This document shows positions 47,760 to 59,220 of a stretch of 64,000 nucleotides of DNA, piece after piece. This DNA is from Imbricaverruca yamaguchii. Taxonomy: Eukaryota > Arthropoda > Thecostraca > Neoverrucidae. The notes below the pieces were generated by a model. That model was not told the DNA's origin and did no database searches. It saw nothing but the letters and a program-made list of their open reading frames with translations. A program made the translations under genes and the position numbers. Numbering within the stretch: the stretch's first letter is position 1; each line of letters starts with the position of its first letter. The stretch covers positions 1,138,001 to 1,202,000 of the forward strand of contig JAOTOL010001563.1 in NCBI GenBank assembly GCA_034440575.1, in the 5' to 3' direction.

Positions 47760-50345
47760 GTTACAAGAAATTTTACTTTGACAAGTGTAATGTTATGCAT
47801 GCTGGTATGCAGCATGTAAGCCAGAAAGAAAGCATTGGTATGTTTGGGCAATAAGTATAAATGTGTCATATGAAGTGAAGAATTTATCAGGAAGCTACTA
47901 TGCATATGTCAGGCCACATTTGGAAATTGCATTAAAGCCTGATAACCTAGTTATGACAGATTGTTGGCTTTTAAAGATAGAAAAGAGGGCAACAAATATG
48001 GTTAATGATTTAAGCAGCCTTGGTCCATGGTCAGCAGAAATGATAGGCAAGGGAAATGCTTCAATTTAACAGATATGGTGTAATTACAGGCCAATAATTC
48101 CAAATCAAGATGAATCATAGTAGTACAAGGTTAAGAGTAAGCAAGCAAGGGGTCAGTACTGGGGCCACTACTGTTCATTATATTTGTAAATGACATTGAA
48201 AGTGGCCTAAGCAGTAAAGTTTTGAAATTTGTGGATGATTTGAAGGTCTTTAGGGCAATAACAGGTCAAGATGAGCATATCTCACTGCAAAAAGACTTAG
48301 ACGAACTTGTGAAGTGGTCCGAAGAATGGCAAATGAAATTTAATTTTGATAAGTGCAAAATCATGGATTTAGGTTTTATTCTAAACACAAAACTGGGGGC
48401 ATCAGAACAGACCAAGGAAGCCAGGAAGAAGGCACTGAGAATGCTTGGGGCAATAAATAGGAATGTATCATACAGAAGTGAGGAAGTGATCAGGAAGCTT
48501 TACTGTGCATACGTCAGACCACCTTTGGAATACTGCATCCAAGTTTGGTCTCCTAGCTATGAAAAAGATTGTTGGCTTTTAGAGAGAGTACAAAAAAGGG
48601 CTACAAAATGGTTAATGGCATAAGCAACCTGGCATATGAGGAAAGATTGAAGAAATTGAATATGTTTTCACTTAGATATAGAAGGCTGAGAGGAGATCTC
48701 ATCTAGGTCTTTAAATTTGTCAATGGTCTGGAGAGGGGATATCTTGGGGAAATGTTTGAATGGAACAGAAATGATGCAATTAGAGGTTATAAATTCAAAA
48801 TTAAAGTTAACCACAGCAGAACAAGGTTAAGGCAGACTTTCTTCACCAACTGTGTAGTAGAACACTGGAACCAGCTGCCAGAAAACATTGTCAGTAGCAG
48901 CACATTGAACATCTTTAAAAACAGCATAGACAATCATAAGAATAGAGGGCTTGCTTTTCAGTATTACAGGGAGGGCTGATTGACAGATTTGGTGGGCAAC
49001 TGGTTCAGTGTACAGAGTGCAACCAAGAAGGGCCCTTGTGGCTCATAGTTGCACTAATCTTTTATGTTTTTATGTCTTTATGTCTAAGACAATCTTTCTT
49101 CACCAACATGGTAGTTGGTCATTGGAACCAGCTAACAGACTCCATTAACATCCTTTAAATAGCATATTGCAAATATTATTAGGAGAGAGGGGTTATTTTC
49201 TAGCATTCCAGGGATAGTTAATACATATTTGACAAATCTGGTGCCAACCAGTCCCTGGTGTTCACAAAATCCAACTCAGGATTCCTGTGGCTTGTAGGTG
49301 CATTTATTCTTTATGTCTCTGCTTTTATGTCTTAAAATAAAGTCACATGATGGCAGCAGGCTCTCATGAAAGGTGTACTAGGGCATTGCAAGCTGAAAAA
49401 TAATTGGAGATTCCACTTAGTATCATATCTTGTAGGTCATTTTAACTAGAAGAAATTACATCAGATTGGAAAATGGCAAATGTAGTTCCTATTTTTAAGA
49501 ATCCATGACAGGGAAAGTTGCAAATTGTAGACCAGTATGCAAGTCTCGCATCCCTAGTCTGCAAGGCAATTGAAGCAGTTGCTGAGGATAGCATGGTAGT
49601 TTTCTGGAAAGAAACATATTTATTTGTGATATTCAACATGTTTTTAAGAATGATTGATCATGTCTGACAAATCACTTGGACTTTTTTTTATATTTTTCTA
49701 CAAACCTAATGTGGAAATAGTGTTATAGTTTTAAGATCAACAGCTAATGATGCTAAATTACAAAGTCTTGTGGAAGACGTTCTTACAGGAGTCAGCCAGT
49801 GGTCATTACTGGGATCACCATTGTTCATTATATTTGTAGATAGTATTGAAAATGTACAGCCAGAAAGATAGTACAAATGCTTGGGGCAATCAATTGGAAT
49901 GTATCATACAAAAGTGAAGTAGTTATCAGAAAGCTTTACTGTGCACATGTCAGGCTGCCTTTGGAATACCATGTTCAGGTTTGGGGCACCTGGTTATGGG
50001 AAAGATTGTTTGCTCTTCAAGAGAGTGTAAAAGAGGGCAACGAAAATGGTTAATGTCTTGTTAATGTGTAAACAACCTAGCACACAAAGGAAGGTTTGAA
50101 AAATTCAATATGTTCTCTCAGTTATAGAAAGCTGAGGGGAGATATACAGTGATACTGCAAGCAATTTGTGAAATTTAACAGAAATGATACAATTAGAAGT
50201 CATCAATTCAAAATTAAAGTTAGCCATAGCAGGACATAGCTAAGAGAGCCTTTCTTCACCAACAGAATAGTTGAATATTTGAAGTAGCTACCTAACTTCA
50301 TTGTTAGTGGAAGTGCTCTGAGCATATTTTAGAATAATGGAAAAG
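47760..50345 (+). mobile_element. Nest of old CR1/Jockey-group LINE remnants
   Basis: Three layers are visible. An old copy runs 47760-48132 and resumes at about 49088-49330 (SYYAYVRPHLEIA… then FFTNMVVGHWNQL), with the young copy 48133-49087 inserted between. A further old copy at 49430-50345 starts in the RT N-terminal region (DWKMANVVPIFK on plus) and contains the later blocks in broken form. All have stops and frameshifts. They fill the putative intron between the zinc-finger exon and the hAT-like exon. Confidence 0.75.
48133..49087 (+). mobile_element. Younger LINE copy nested in an older one
   Basis: Encodes FVDDLKVFRAITGQ, FDKCKIMDLG (with an internal deletion of about 25 codons relative to the 20-21 kb copy), KLYCAYVRP and HWNQLPENIVS, then the TTTATGTCT-type tail. 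TAAGA at both edges is a possible short TSD. It has a frameshift after KRATK. Confidence 0.75.
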
Positions 50346-50385
50346 ATTTGTCATTTAGTGACATTTGTCGTTTGTCAATGTATTG

Positions 50386-50725
50386 CAGTTATAAATTATT
50401 CGCGAAATAGGGTGGAATATACCACTTTCTGAACACTCAATCAACATCCTTCTCCAAGAAGTATCGGCTTCCAGCTCCTGGATATGAACTATTCATGTCT
50501 CCTTTCTAACAGTATCTCGTTCATGAAATACAGCTCTTCCTAAATTATAAACCTCAAAACAAATGATAAAGGTCCAGTCATAATTACCTACACCATCAAC
50601 TCTAATTTTGGTTTGAAAGACATCAAAAGCAATTTAAATTACACTACCTACATGCCAAATTTAGACATCCTGCTATGCTCGTTTCGACATTTCACACCTA
50701 ACGAAAAACCAATATTTTAACCCTG
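50386..50725 (+). mobile_element. hAT-type MITE copy 2 (8-bp TSD)
   Basis: Starts CAGTTATAAATT and ends TTTTAACCCTG. A perfect TSD ATGTATTG lies at 50378-50385 and 50726-50733. It is 340 bp, shortened internally relative to copy 1. It sits only about 40 bp upstream of the putative splice acceptor at 50768. Confidence 0.9.
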
Positions 50726-50767
50726 ATGTATTGATACCTGCACTGATATGTGTTAATTTTGGCGTAG

Positions 50768-51090
50768 CTCCTGGATTGGACGCACCCAGCGATGCAGCTC
50801 CCAGGCTGGACGCACCAGGCGATGCAGCTCCCGGGCGAGACGCGTCCAGCGACCCAGCTCCAAGGCGGGATGCACCAGGCGACCCAGCTCCCGGACGGGA
50901 CGCACCAGGCGACCCAGCTCCCGGACGGGACGCACCAGGTGATGCAGCTCCCAGGCGGGACGCACCCGGCGATGCAGCTCCCGGGCGGGACACACCAGGT
51001 GATGCAGCTCCCGGGCGAGACGCACCAGGCGATGCAGCTCCCGGGCGAGACGCACCAGGTGATGCAGCTCCCGTGCGAGACGCTCCGGTT
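50768..51090 (+). repeat. 30-bp in-frame minisatellite at the splice acceptor
   Basis: About 11 units of GATGCAGCTCCCGGGCGAGA CGCACCAGGC. The exon-start string (TAG|CTCCTGG) matches the GCAG|CTCCCGG inside each unit, so every unit holds an AG acceptor in the same phase. Confidence 0.9.
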
Positions 51091-53465
51091 CCTGGGCAGG
51101 GTGCGGCCGGCACGTCTCATCGTGCGGTCGAAGTGTGTGCGTGCACGGCCAAGATAGGGAAGCTGGAGTCAACAGTCTCCCGCCTCTGTCAGCTGATGGA
51201 AGGGCCTCGCATCCATGGTGATACCGTCATGCATGAAGTGAGTGTAAGGATGAGCTCGAGGCCCTCAAATTTGCAAGGGACCTCGAATCTTTTATCCGTG
51301 CCTCATCCCATCACCTCAAGTGTGTTCCAGACCTCGGTGTCATCTACTGTGACGTCTGCAACCCGGATTTCAGTCCTAACCAGCTTCCTGACATGAAATC
51401 CACCAACGTCGCTGGCGTCTACCGATATGACTTCTCTCTCGGGACGTCCTTTCCAAAGCCCATGACACTTCCTCGGTCGTTCGTGCTGCTCAAAGCGTCA
51501 TTGAAATGCCACCTGACGTCCACCAAGCACAAGGAGTATATGCGAGCAGATGAAGATAAGAGCACCAGAAAGACGAAGGAGAGCAAGGAGGCAGCAGATG
51601 TCAGCAAGCGAGTCCTGCGTGTGGCCTATCACGTGCTGGAGGAGTCACTGCCGCAGACTGAATTTGAAAAGCTAATCGTGTTGCTGAAGCTCAGTGGTGC
51701 TGATGTGGGCAACATCTGCCACTCATCTGTTCAAATGGCACGATTCCGCGATGCCTTCGCTGATGAAATTCTCAGCGCCGTGACCCGTCACGTTGAGTCT
51801 TCGCCGTGTGTTGCGCTTGTGGCAGACAAGGTGACCCTGAATCACCGCACCATAGACATTACTGCTGTCATAACCATCGTTCCCCAGGCGCCTGATGGTG
51901 CAATGGTCCAGGCTTTCATCGTCGGCGCTCCTATCGTGAAGAACCACGACGGTGCTTCACTCGCGGAGGAGTGGCTGGCGACAACCGCCTGTGTATGTAT
52001 CAAGCGCGTGGAGCAGCTGGCGGCAATATGTACAGATGGTCAGTACCATCAGCTAGGTGTGCCAGTCCAGTTTCTGAGGAAGTTGGCCAACAGCGACAAA
52101 GACCTTGCAGTCCGCTCAAAGCCGCCCTGCGTGCCATGCTTTTGGGATGGTGCGCACCTACTCAACTTAGCAGATGGGAATGCCAGGTCAGCCCCAACCT
52201 GCAGATGGGTAAACGACACCATCACCATGGTCTCTCGCATGACCAAACGTTTTACCCATGGCAAGGGATATGAGGAGCTGGTTGCTTGTGGGGAGAGCAT
52301 GGGGTTGGCCACGCGCAAACCACTCCTCTGGTCAGACACACGGTTCGCCCCACATGCTGCTAAAGTGTTCAAGGCGTTTATCACCAATCTGCCGGCTACT
52401 ACTCGTGCCCTCGAAAACCGTCTGCAGAACTCCAAGGCGAAGGCAAATGTCCTGGAGGAGATCGAGGAGGAGCTCAAGCTCCTGAGAGGGCGCGACTCCA
52501 CCTTCAGGGTTCGTGTCTCAGCACTGCTTGATGTCTATGCAGTAGTGGCACAGCTCAGCAGTGCACTGCAGGACGTCCAAAGGCTTCCATGGGAGCGCCA
52601 GGAGATTTTCAGGGAGAAGATGCAGCAGCTTCGTGCGATGGCGGCTGTGTTGCCACGTGACAGCATCAGGGCAGGAAGTGCGCCGCTGGATACTGCAGGT
52701 ATCCATGCCGCTTTAGAAGAGGGAAACCCGGAGGAGATAGCAATCTGCTGGCAAAGCATGGCGGCATTTAGTGGAAATTTGACGGCAAAGCAGGTAGCCG
52801 AAATATCAGATTTTCTGCAAATCTTGTGCCGGCACTGTGAGCGGCGCGAGGCTGGTGTCGATGCCAAGGGCGACAGTAAGGGCTGTCACAATGGCAAGCT
52901 CTTGCAGTCCATGGCAGACATCGAGTTGGTGGCCAACTTGGCAAGCCTCCAACGGTCTCCAACTTCTAGTATCGTTGGGGACATAGCATGTGCTATTGAC
53001 CGCCCCAGAGGTCGCCGGCTCATCCCGGACGTTGTCCCACCAGCTGCCGTCAAGGAGGCGTATGTCACGATGAGTCGGAGCTGCGCAGACTCAAATCAGA
53101 AACTCCTCAAGCTCCTCTGGCAGCGTGCTCAAAGCAATGTCGCTCTCCAACCCTACCTCAATGTAGTCATCAGGCTCTGGCTGATGAGCCCGCCCGAGAG
53201 CGTAGTAGAGAGCATGGGCAGCTCAGTCAAGGCCGTCTTTGGCATTCATCGGCAGCTAGACCACCAAAACGCAGCCAAAGAGCTGATCATCCGATGGAAT
53301 GGTCCCGACATGTGCCACTCCGATTGGCTGATCCGAAAGGTGCAAGCCAAGCACCGATTTAGCTTCAGTAGGCGCACTTTGAGCCTCAAGTCAACACTTG
53401 AGGGAACAGTTATCGCCAGGCACAAGGGAACAAAAAAGCCCCAGGACTATCTGTACTGTAATTAA
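50768..53465 (+). CDS. hAT-transposase-derived protein (ZNF862-like architecture), frameshifted
   Basis: Putative last exon. From the acceptor at 50768, frame 1 encodes about 11 in-frame 10-residue repeats (APGRDAPGDA), then a coiled-coil-like segment (KIGKLESTVSRLCQLMEG) to about 51237. The frame then shifts. From 51237 an open frame runs to 53465 (nominal ATG 51393, 690 aa; about 52 further codons upstream look coding, e.g. ELEALKFARDLESF). It carries a BED-like finger (CDVC…HLTSTKHK, about 51350-51540) and an RNase-H-like hAT core: VALVADKV (first Asp), ICTDGQYHQLGVP, CFWDGAHLLNLADG and WSDTRFAPHAAKVF. Poly(A) signal AATAAA is at 53753-53758. The long open frame suggests a recent or domesticated transposase; the single-base shift near 51238 means either a pseudogene or a sequence error. 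Family identity is by motif pattern. Confidence 0.75.
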
Positions 53466-53760
53466 AAATCGCGCTTCGTGTTGCTGCCTGACGAGCCTGC
53501 TGTGTTACCAAGCGGGTCTGCTGCCTGGCATGTACTACCTAGCGGATCTGCTGCCTGACGTGTAGCCTGGCGGATCTGCTGCCTGACATGTTTGTTGTGT
53601 GGTGAGTCAGATGCCCGGTGAATCTGCTGTGAACATTTTTTGTCGGATATATTTATGTCTCATGCAGCGACGAGGTAAAATGTTGGCCTGCGAGGCAAAT
53701 GGTGGGTTCCACACGGCGCTCGTTGCGGTCGGTCAAGTTTGGCTGGTGACCAAATAAAAA
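53466..53760 (+). other. 3' UTR of the hAT-like gene
   Basis: Short imperfect repeats of GCGGATCTGCTGCCTGACGT type lie at 53500-53610, followed by AATAAA at 53753-53758. It is consistent with a 3' UTR ending near 53775. Confidence 0.5.
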
Positions 53761-53764
53761 GGTT

Positions 53765-54409
53765 CTAGTTTTGATACTTCTTCGCCACTGTTGAGCCGTC
53801 GAAAACGTGTCCTCGTCCATAAAAATGCACATTTTCCTCCGGCGACCAGATTGGTCTACATAGGTCCGTCGGTGACCACCATTTGCTTTTTTTTACCTCT
53901 GCCAAGAGGCAGAGATCCTCCGTGGAGTTTGGGACAGAGACACGACACATGTGTGCCTCCCAGGACGCCCATTTCTCGACTGAAGCGTGTGGTGGTTGCA
54001 TAGCACCTGCTGAATGCATGATACCTTTCAATGCCATCAGAAACCGCGTACAGTACTCCATCCAAAACATGTGGCGCTCTTGCGAGAGCGCCCAGTAGTG
54101 TCTGAACCTCAATGTTTTTGGATATTCTTGAAGGGGTGCAAGTGAAGGTCCTCGGAGAAGTTTGAACAATCCGCATGATAACACACTCGGTATCTCGGAC
54201 ACCAACCAATGTTTTCGGAAGAGATCCTCTTTATTGAGAGCCGTAGGATTATCATTTGAGAACTTGCGCTTGACGAGGCTTTCCAGTGCGTTCCGGGACT
54301 GCCCATAGTAGCATGTTACTTGACATTTGTGCTTCGAGACTAGCATTTTACCTCTTTCGTTCATCGTGGATTTGCATTGCAAAGCAAAAATGTTTTCAGA
54401 TAAATACAT
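53765..54409 (-). CDS. Unrecognised 214-aa ORF
   Basis: An ATG-to-stop frame on minus in moderate-GC, non-repetitive DNA. It has a few Cys and aromatic clusters (CQVTCYYGQ, KWWSPTDLCRPIW) but no recognised family, and no clear splice or promoter signals. It starts just past the poly(A) site of the hAT-like gene. It could be chance or a TE fragment. Confidence 0.2.
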   Translation of the reverse strand: MYLSENIFALQCKSTMNERGKMLVSKHKCQVTCYYGQSRNALESLVKRKFSNDNPTALNKEDLFRKHWLVSEIPSVLSCGLFKLLRGPSLAPLQEYPKTLRFRHYWALSQERHMFWMEYCTRFLMALKGIMHSAGAMQPPHASVEKWASWEAHMCRVSVPNSTEDLCLLAEVKKSKWWSPTDLCRPIWSPEENVHFYGRGHVFDGSTVAKKYQN

Positions 54410-54419
54410 CGGCTACCCA

Positions 54420-55467
54420 TTAGCTAACATCAAAATATTAAAATAGGACTTCTTTTAAATGTCACAAAGTAGATTAATCATCACGAGATCAAACGTTTAC
54501 CTTATAAATATATGTTCGGTAACCAAATTGCTTCCAGTAATAGTATAGGTTTTGTTTGAACATGTCTCGCAACCCAAATATTTGCTTAACCTGTACCCTG
54601 TGACTCCTGATCTAGAAACCTAAAAAGCTCGGAGTTATAGTCTGGGCTGTAGATAACACCATGCACTCGTGCTTATCAAAATCGCGGGAGAGGGGAGTGA
54701 AGAATTCGGCGCTTACCTTTGGGAACAGGGGAAATTTGTCTTGAAAATTATATTTGTTCCCTCGACTTCGAAAACATAAACACACCCATATCAGCAAGGC
54801 TCTCCAGGACGTGAGATGTGTGAAGGCTCCATAGGTTCAAAGTTATACCTAGGTGACCTGTACGTCTCTGTTGATGTGCTTATGAGGCATTCATCCCCCC
54901 AAAAAAAAGGAAGAAAAGATACACGGATGGGGAGGCAATGGTCCACCTGAAGGTATAAAATATACCAGTTTCTTCCATAACTAGGAAGTTGTGCTAGCGT
55001 GCCGTATGTCCCGCGCTAATGCGATACAAATGGAGAAGACGTGGCGGCGACCACGGCCGCAATAGCTGTGTTGCTGCGAACTTGGCTGGTCAATCCGTCA
55101 ACAACCATCGGCTTATGCGATCGCGTGTCTTTAGGACTTCAATAAGGTGTGATCATATGAGGTCGTAATTGTTGTCAAACGTCTGCATTCACTGAAAAAA
55201 TGGTAGACATCCAGTGATAGTTTCACAAAACTCGGCGAAAGTGTATGCAAGAATGCAAGGGACGAATTGAGATCCAACACCGTGCGCGTGGTGCTACGGA
55301 GATCGGGGCCGACGACGAACAAGACAAACGATTCTGTTATGAACATATATTCGGGATATAAGCATAAAATACCGCACCTAGGACGTATACACAAGTGATA
55401 ACATCAATTAGTGGGTACTGTGTATGTACATCGCGCGGTGGCACGCCCGCCTCAGTGTGTGGCGAAG
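54420..55467. other. Unannotated interval
   Basis: AT-rich to mixed sequence with no recognised exon, repeat or TE boundary. Confidence 0.45.
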
Positions 55468-55559
55468 ATGGGGAATATTTGCGCGACCCACCAGTTCATC
55501 CGCCGAGACGCCATGTCAATGCACCATCCAACTGCACCGGCCGTGCGCGCGGCCCTGGG

Positions 55560-56415
55560 CCTGCACAAGCGGCAGTCAGCCGGCACGACAGATCTGCCAA
55601 TGGTCAGCCGACACGACAGAGCCGCCCACACGACAGACCAGCCGATGGCCAGCCGACACGACAGACCCGCCGGCGGTCAGCCGGCACGACAGATCTGCCA
55701 ATGGTCAGCCGACACGACAGACCAGCCGACACGACAGACCAGCCGATGGCCAGCCAACACGACAGACCAGCCGATGGCCAGCCGGCACGACAGACCAGCC
55801 GACACGACAGACCAGCCGATGGCCAGCCGACACGACAGACCAGCCGATGGCCAGCCGACACGACAGACCAGCCGATGGCCAGCCGACACGACAGACCAAC
55901 CGATGGCCAGCCGACACGACGGACCAGCCGATGGCCAGCCGACACGACAGACCAGCCGATGGCCAGCCGACACGACAGACCAACCGATGGCCAGCCGACA
56001 CGACGGACCAGCCGATGGCCAGCCGACACGACAGACCAGCCGATACAACAGACCAGCCGACACGACAGACCAGCCGATGGCCAGCCAACACGACAGACCA
56101 GCCGATGGCCAGCCGGCACGACAGACCAGCCGATGGCCAGCCGACACGACAGACCAGCCGATGGCCAGCCGACACGACAGACCAACCGATGGCCAGCCGA
56201 CACGACAGACCAGCCGATGGCCAGCCGACACGACAGACCAACCGATGGCCAGCCGACACGACGGACCAGCCGATGGCCAGCCGACACGACAGACCAGCCG
56301 ATGGTCAGCCGACACGACAGACCAGCCGATGGCCAGCCGACACGACAGACCCGCCGATGGCCAGCCGACACGACAGACCAGCCGATGGCCAGCCGACACG
56401 ACAGACCCGCCGGCG
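55560..56415. repeat. 28-bp minisatellite open in many frames
   Basis: About 30 units of CCGATGGCCAGCCGACACGA CAGACCAG. As 28 is not a multiple of three, each frame cycles through a 28-codon super-period, and no frame meets a stop on either strand for most of the array. Long ORFs here are artefacts. One plus frame has an ordinary-looking N-terminal flank (MGNICATHQFIRRDAMSMHH, ATG about 55468), so a small repeat-containing protein cannot be excluded. Confidence 0.9.
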
Positions 56416-56769
56416 GCACGGCTGCATGGTGCCGCCGACTACGACATTCGGCTCTCCCGTGAGCCGGGAACTTCGCACCTTCCTCCTTCGATCCCGTCCC
56501 AGTAGACGGTCTCGCGTGTTGCTGCGATAGTTTTTGTTTGGCCCACACAACACCGGCGGCACCGACAGAAACGTGGCCGCGGGCCATGCCCGGCGGCCTC
56601 CACAGTGAAAGACTGACCACGATAACGGAACTCCAGCCGGCCTGCCACGTCAACAACACCCGGCCGTGCTCCACAAGGTGCGCCGCTACAGCATATCTGA
56701 TTATGCACGTGTCCAACCCACCTCACTACCCCTGACACGCAGCGCTGACCCCAGTATGCTGCTCAAGAC

Positions 56770-57520
56770 TGGACACGCCGGACATACCATACACACACTG
56801 TCCGGGGCCTCCCTGCCCCCGGCGCACCTGTCAACACTGGACACGCCGGACATACACACACTGTCCGGGGCCTCCCTGTCTCCCGGCGCACCTGTCAACA
56901 CTGGACACGCCGGACATACCATACACACACTGTCCGGGGCCTCCCTGCCCCCGGCGCACCTGTCAACACTGGACACGCCGGACATACCATACACACACTG
57001 TCCGGGGCTTCCCTGCCCCCGGCGCACCTGTCAACACTGGACACGCCGGACATACCATACACACACTGTCCGTGGCCTCCCTGCCCCCCGGCGCACCTGT
57101 CAACGCTGGACAAACCGGACATACCATACACACACTGTCCGTGGCTTCCCTGCCTCCCGGCGCACCTGTCAACACTGGACACGCCGGACATACCATACAC
57201 ACACTGTCCGTGGCTTCCCTGCCTCCCGGCGCACCTGTCAACACTGGACACGCCGGACATACCATACACACACTGTCCGGGGCCTCCCTGCCCCCCGGCG
57301 CACCTGTCAACACTGGACACGCCGGACATACCATACACACTCACTGTCCGGGGCTTCCCTGCCTCCCGACGCACCTGTCAACACTGGACACGCCGGACAT
57401 ACCATACACACTCACTGTCCTGGGCTTCCCTGCCTCCCGGCGCATCTGTCAACACTGGACACGCCGGACATACCATACGCACACACTGTCCGGAGCCTCC
57501 CTGTCTCCCGGCGCATCTGG
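56770..57520. repeat. ~68-bp minisatellite
   Basis: About 11 units containing GGACACGCCGGACATACCAT ACACACACTGTCCGGGGCCT and CGGCGCACCTGTCAACACT. Each unit includes the inverted pair TCCGGG/CCGGCG, giving small hairpins. It is open in several frames. Confidence 0.92.
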
Positions 57521-59220
57521 CTACCCGAGCCGTTCAATACATGCAGTTGGCTATTCCAGTTGGCTATTTGTCGGCGATATATATACATATATATATTACC
57601 GGCGCGCCCGACTAACGGTACCAGTGACTGCGCCGCTGCCTCACGCGCCGCTGTACACCATACGGGGCGGACTTGCGTAGCTACCGCCGGTGCGCCTGTC
57701 GGTACAAGCACTCGCCTTTCCGGTTGACTATACACCCCTGACGTGAACACAATCACGCTACGAGCTCTATTGCCGTGCGTGGACGCCGCATATCGGCGCG
57801 CAGAAACACGATCACGATTCAAAACATCATAAGTCCCGAGTCCCGACTAGTGACGACAGGCTCAGTGTTTCGCCCAATATTAGCAAAAAGCGGCAAGGAG
57901 GAGTGGCAGTCAGCCCATACTTCAGTGCTTCACCGTACTGTCTATCTATTGTAGATTCTAGCGAACGGTTCCTAACCTTCCTCGCCACATTCCTCCTTCC
58001 CCAGGGAACATAGCTATATTCATCAGCCCTCGGAAAAAGCAGCATGCAACATATTACACTGTGTCGTGCATTCATTCTTCCTTAAGGCCTCCCAGTTCGC
58101 CTGGATAATGCCCTGTGGAGAACCCCTGTTCTAGGCGGTTGTGTCACGACGCGGCTCATACATCCGAGAGGACACCGAACACCAAATCTAGATTATTTCA
58201 TCTAGATTTAGGGAACGAGGTCAACTTAGTGATGTTCCAGCACTTTCGGCGCTCGTTGGGAGCCTCTTTTCTACGGGTACACTCGCACTCGAAGCCTACC
58301 GAATGTCAGAATAATGTGAGATTGCCAGAACTGGGGCGACACGGCACGCGTGAGCCACTGCTGCTGATCAGAAGGCCGGGAACAGGCCACTCCAGGGAGT
58401 CACTCAGTCAACTTGTGACACACGTATTTGCTCGTGTTCGCATGTCTCAATTTAAGAGCGAAACCGTTAAGCGGCTGTAAGTTCCTCTGTACGGCAAGGG
58501 TGGAAAAACACAGGGTGATGCTTAAGGTGATGGTTAAGGCGTAGCATATCAACTTTCACCGGCATAAATAATTCCTATGCTGGAAAATGACGTATATAGC
58601 CTCTGCCGAAGTGCAACTTGGTCTAATTTCAATTCCCAATATTGATTTAACTTCGCTTGCAGAACGTCATATAGCACAAACTTATGGGAAAAAAACTCCA
58701 CCTAATGTACTTTTGAGACATGACCTAAGATAGGCCAGACTTGGAACCTTGTTAGAAGACGCGTCAGGTGAGTGTCAGCTTGAATGTGTGGAACGTTTCA
58801 TGCCGCTGAAGACCGTCAGTCTGGTGCAATCACGGCATAATAGCTGTGGGGCGGGATACACCGACCAGATGATGGATAAGTCACTCCCAAAGAGGATTAC
58901 CCACCACGAGAACACATATAAATCACAACTAAAAAGTCACAAAGCAGCGCCGCACGTCTCCACAGGCAATAGCTGTCGCCTGTGAACAGGTCAGCTGGCC
59001 GAAGCTGCTCGGGCCGTACAAACGAACTGCGACAGGCGTCTGCGTCCAACGTCCTCTTCAATTCGGCTGTGCCGCCACTGGTAGCTGAGGAGTCCCTCCC
59101 TGCCCCAGCTGTCAGCCGGCACGAGCTCGGCTCACCCATTCGCTGACCGGTGGCCGGCAGGGCGCGCCGTCATCTGTGCGGCCGCCACGGACCGGCGCCA
59201 GCTGAGGACCAGACTCACGC
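57521..59220. other. Unannotated interval
   Basis: No conserved exon was recognised; short ORFs lack domains. A TATATA-rich patch is near 57578-57597. Confidence 0.45.

Noticed and set aside
51393..53465. Active autonomous hAT transposon
   Set aside because: No terminal inverted repeats or TSD were found around the ORF, and there is a frameshift upstream. Described instead as hAT-derived.
55395..56716. Overlapping ORFs of 350-370 codons on both strands
   Set aside because: They are produced by the 28-bp array, and all frames give the same Arg/Asp/Thr- or Leu/Ser/Val-rich repeats.
56666..57822. ORFs of up to 353 codons
   Set aside because: Frame-independent translation of the ~68-bp minisatellite.
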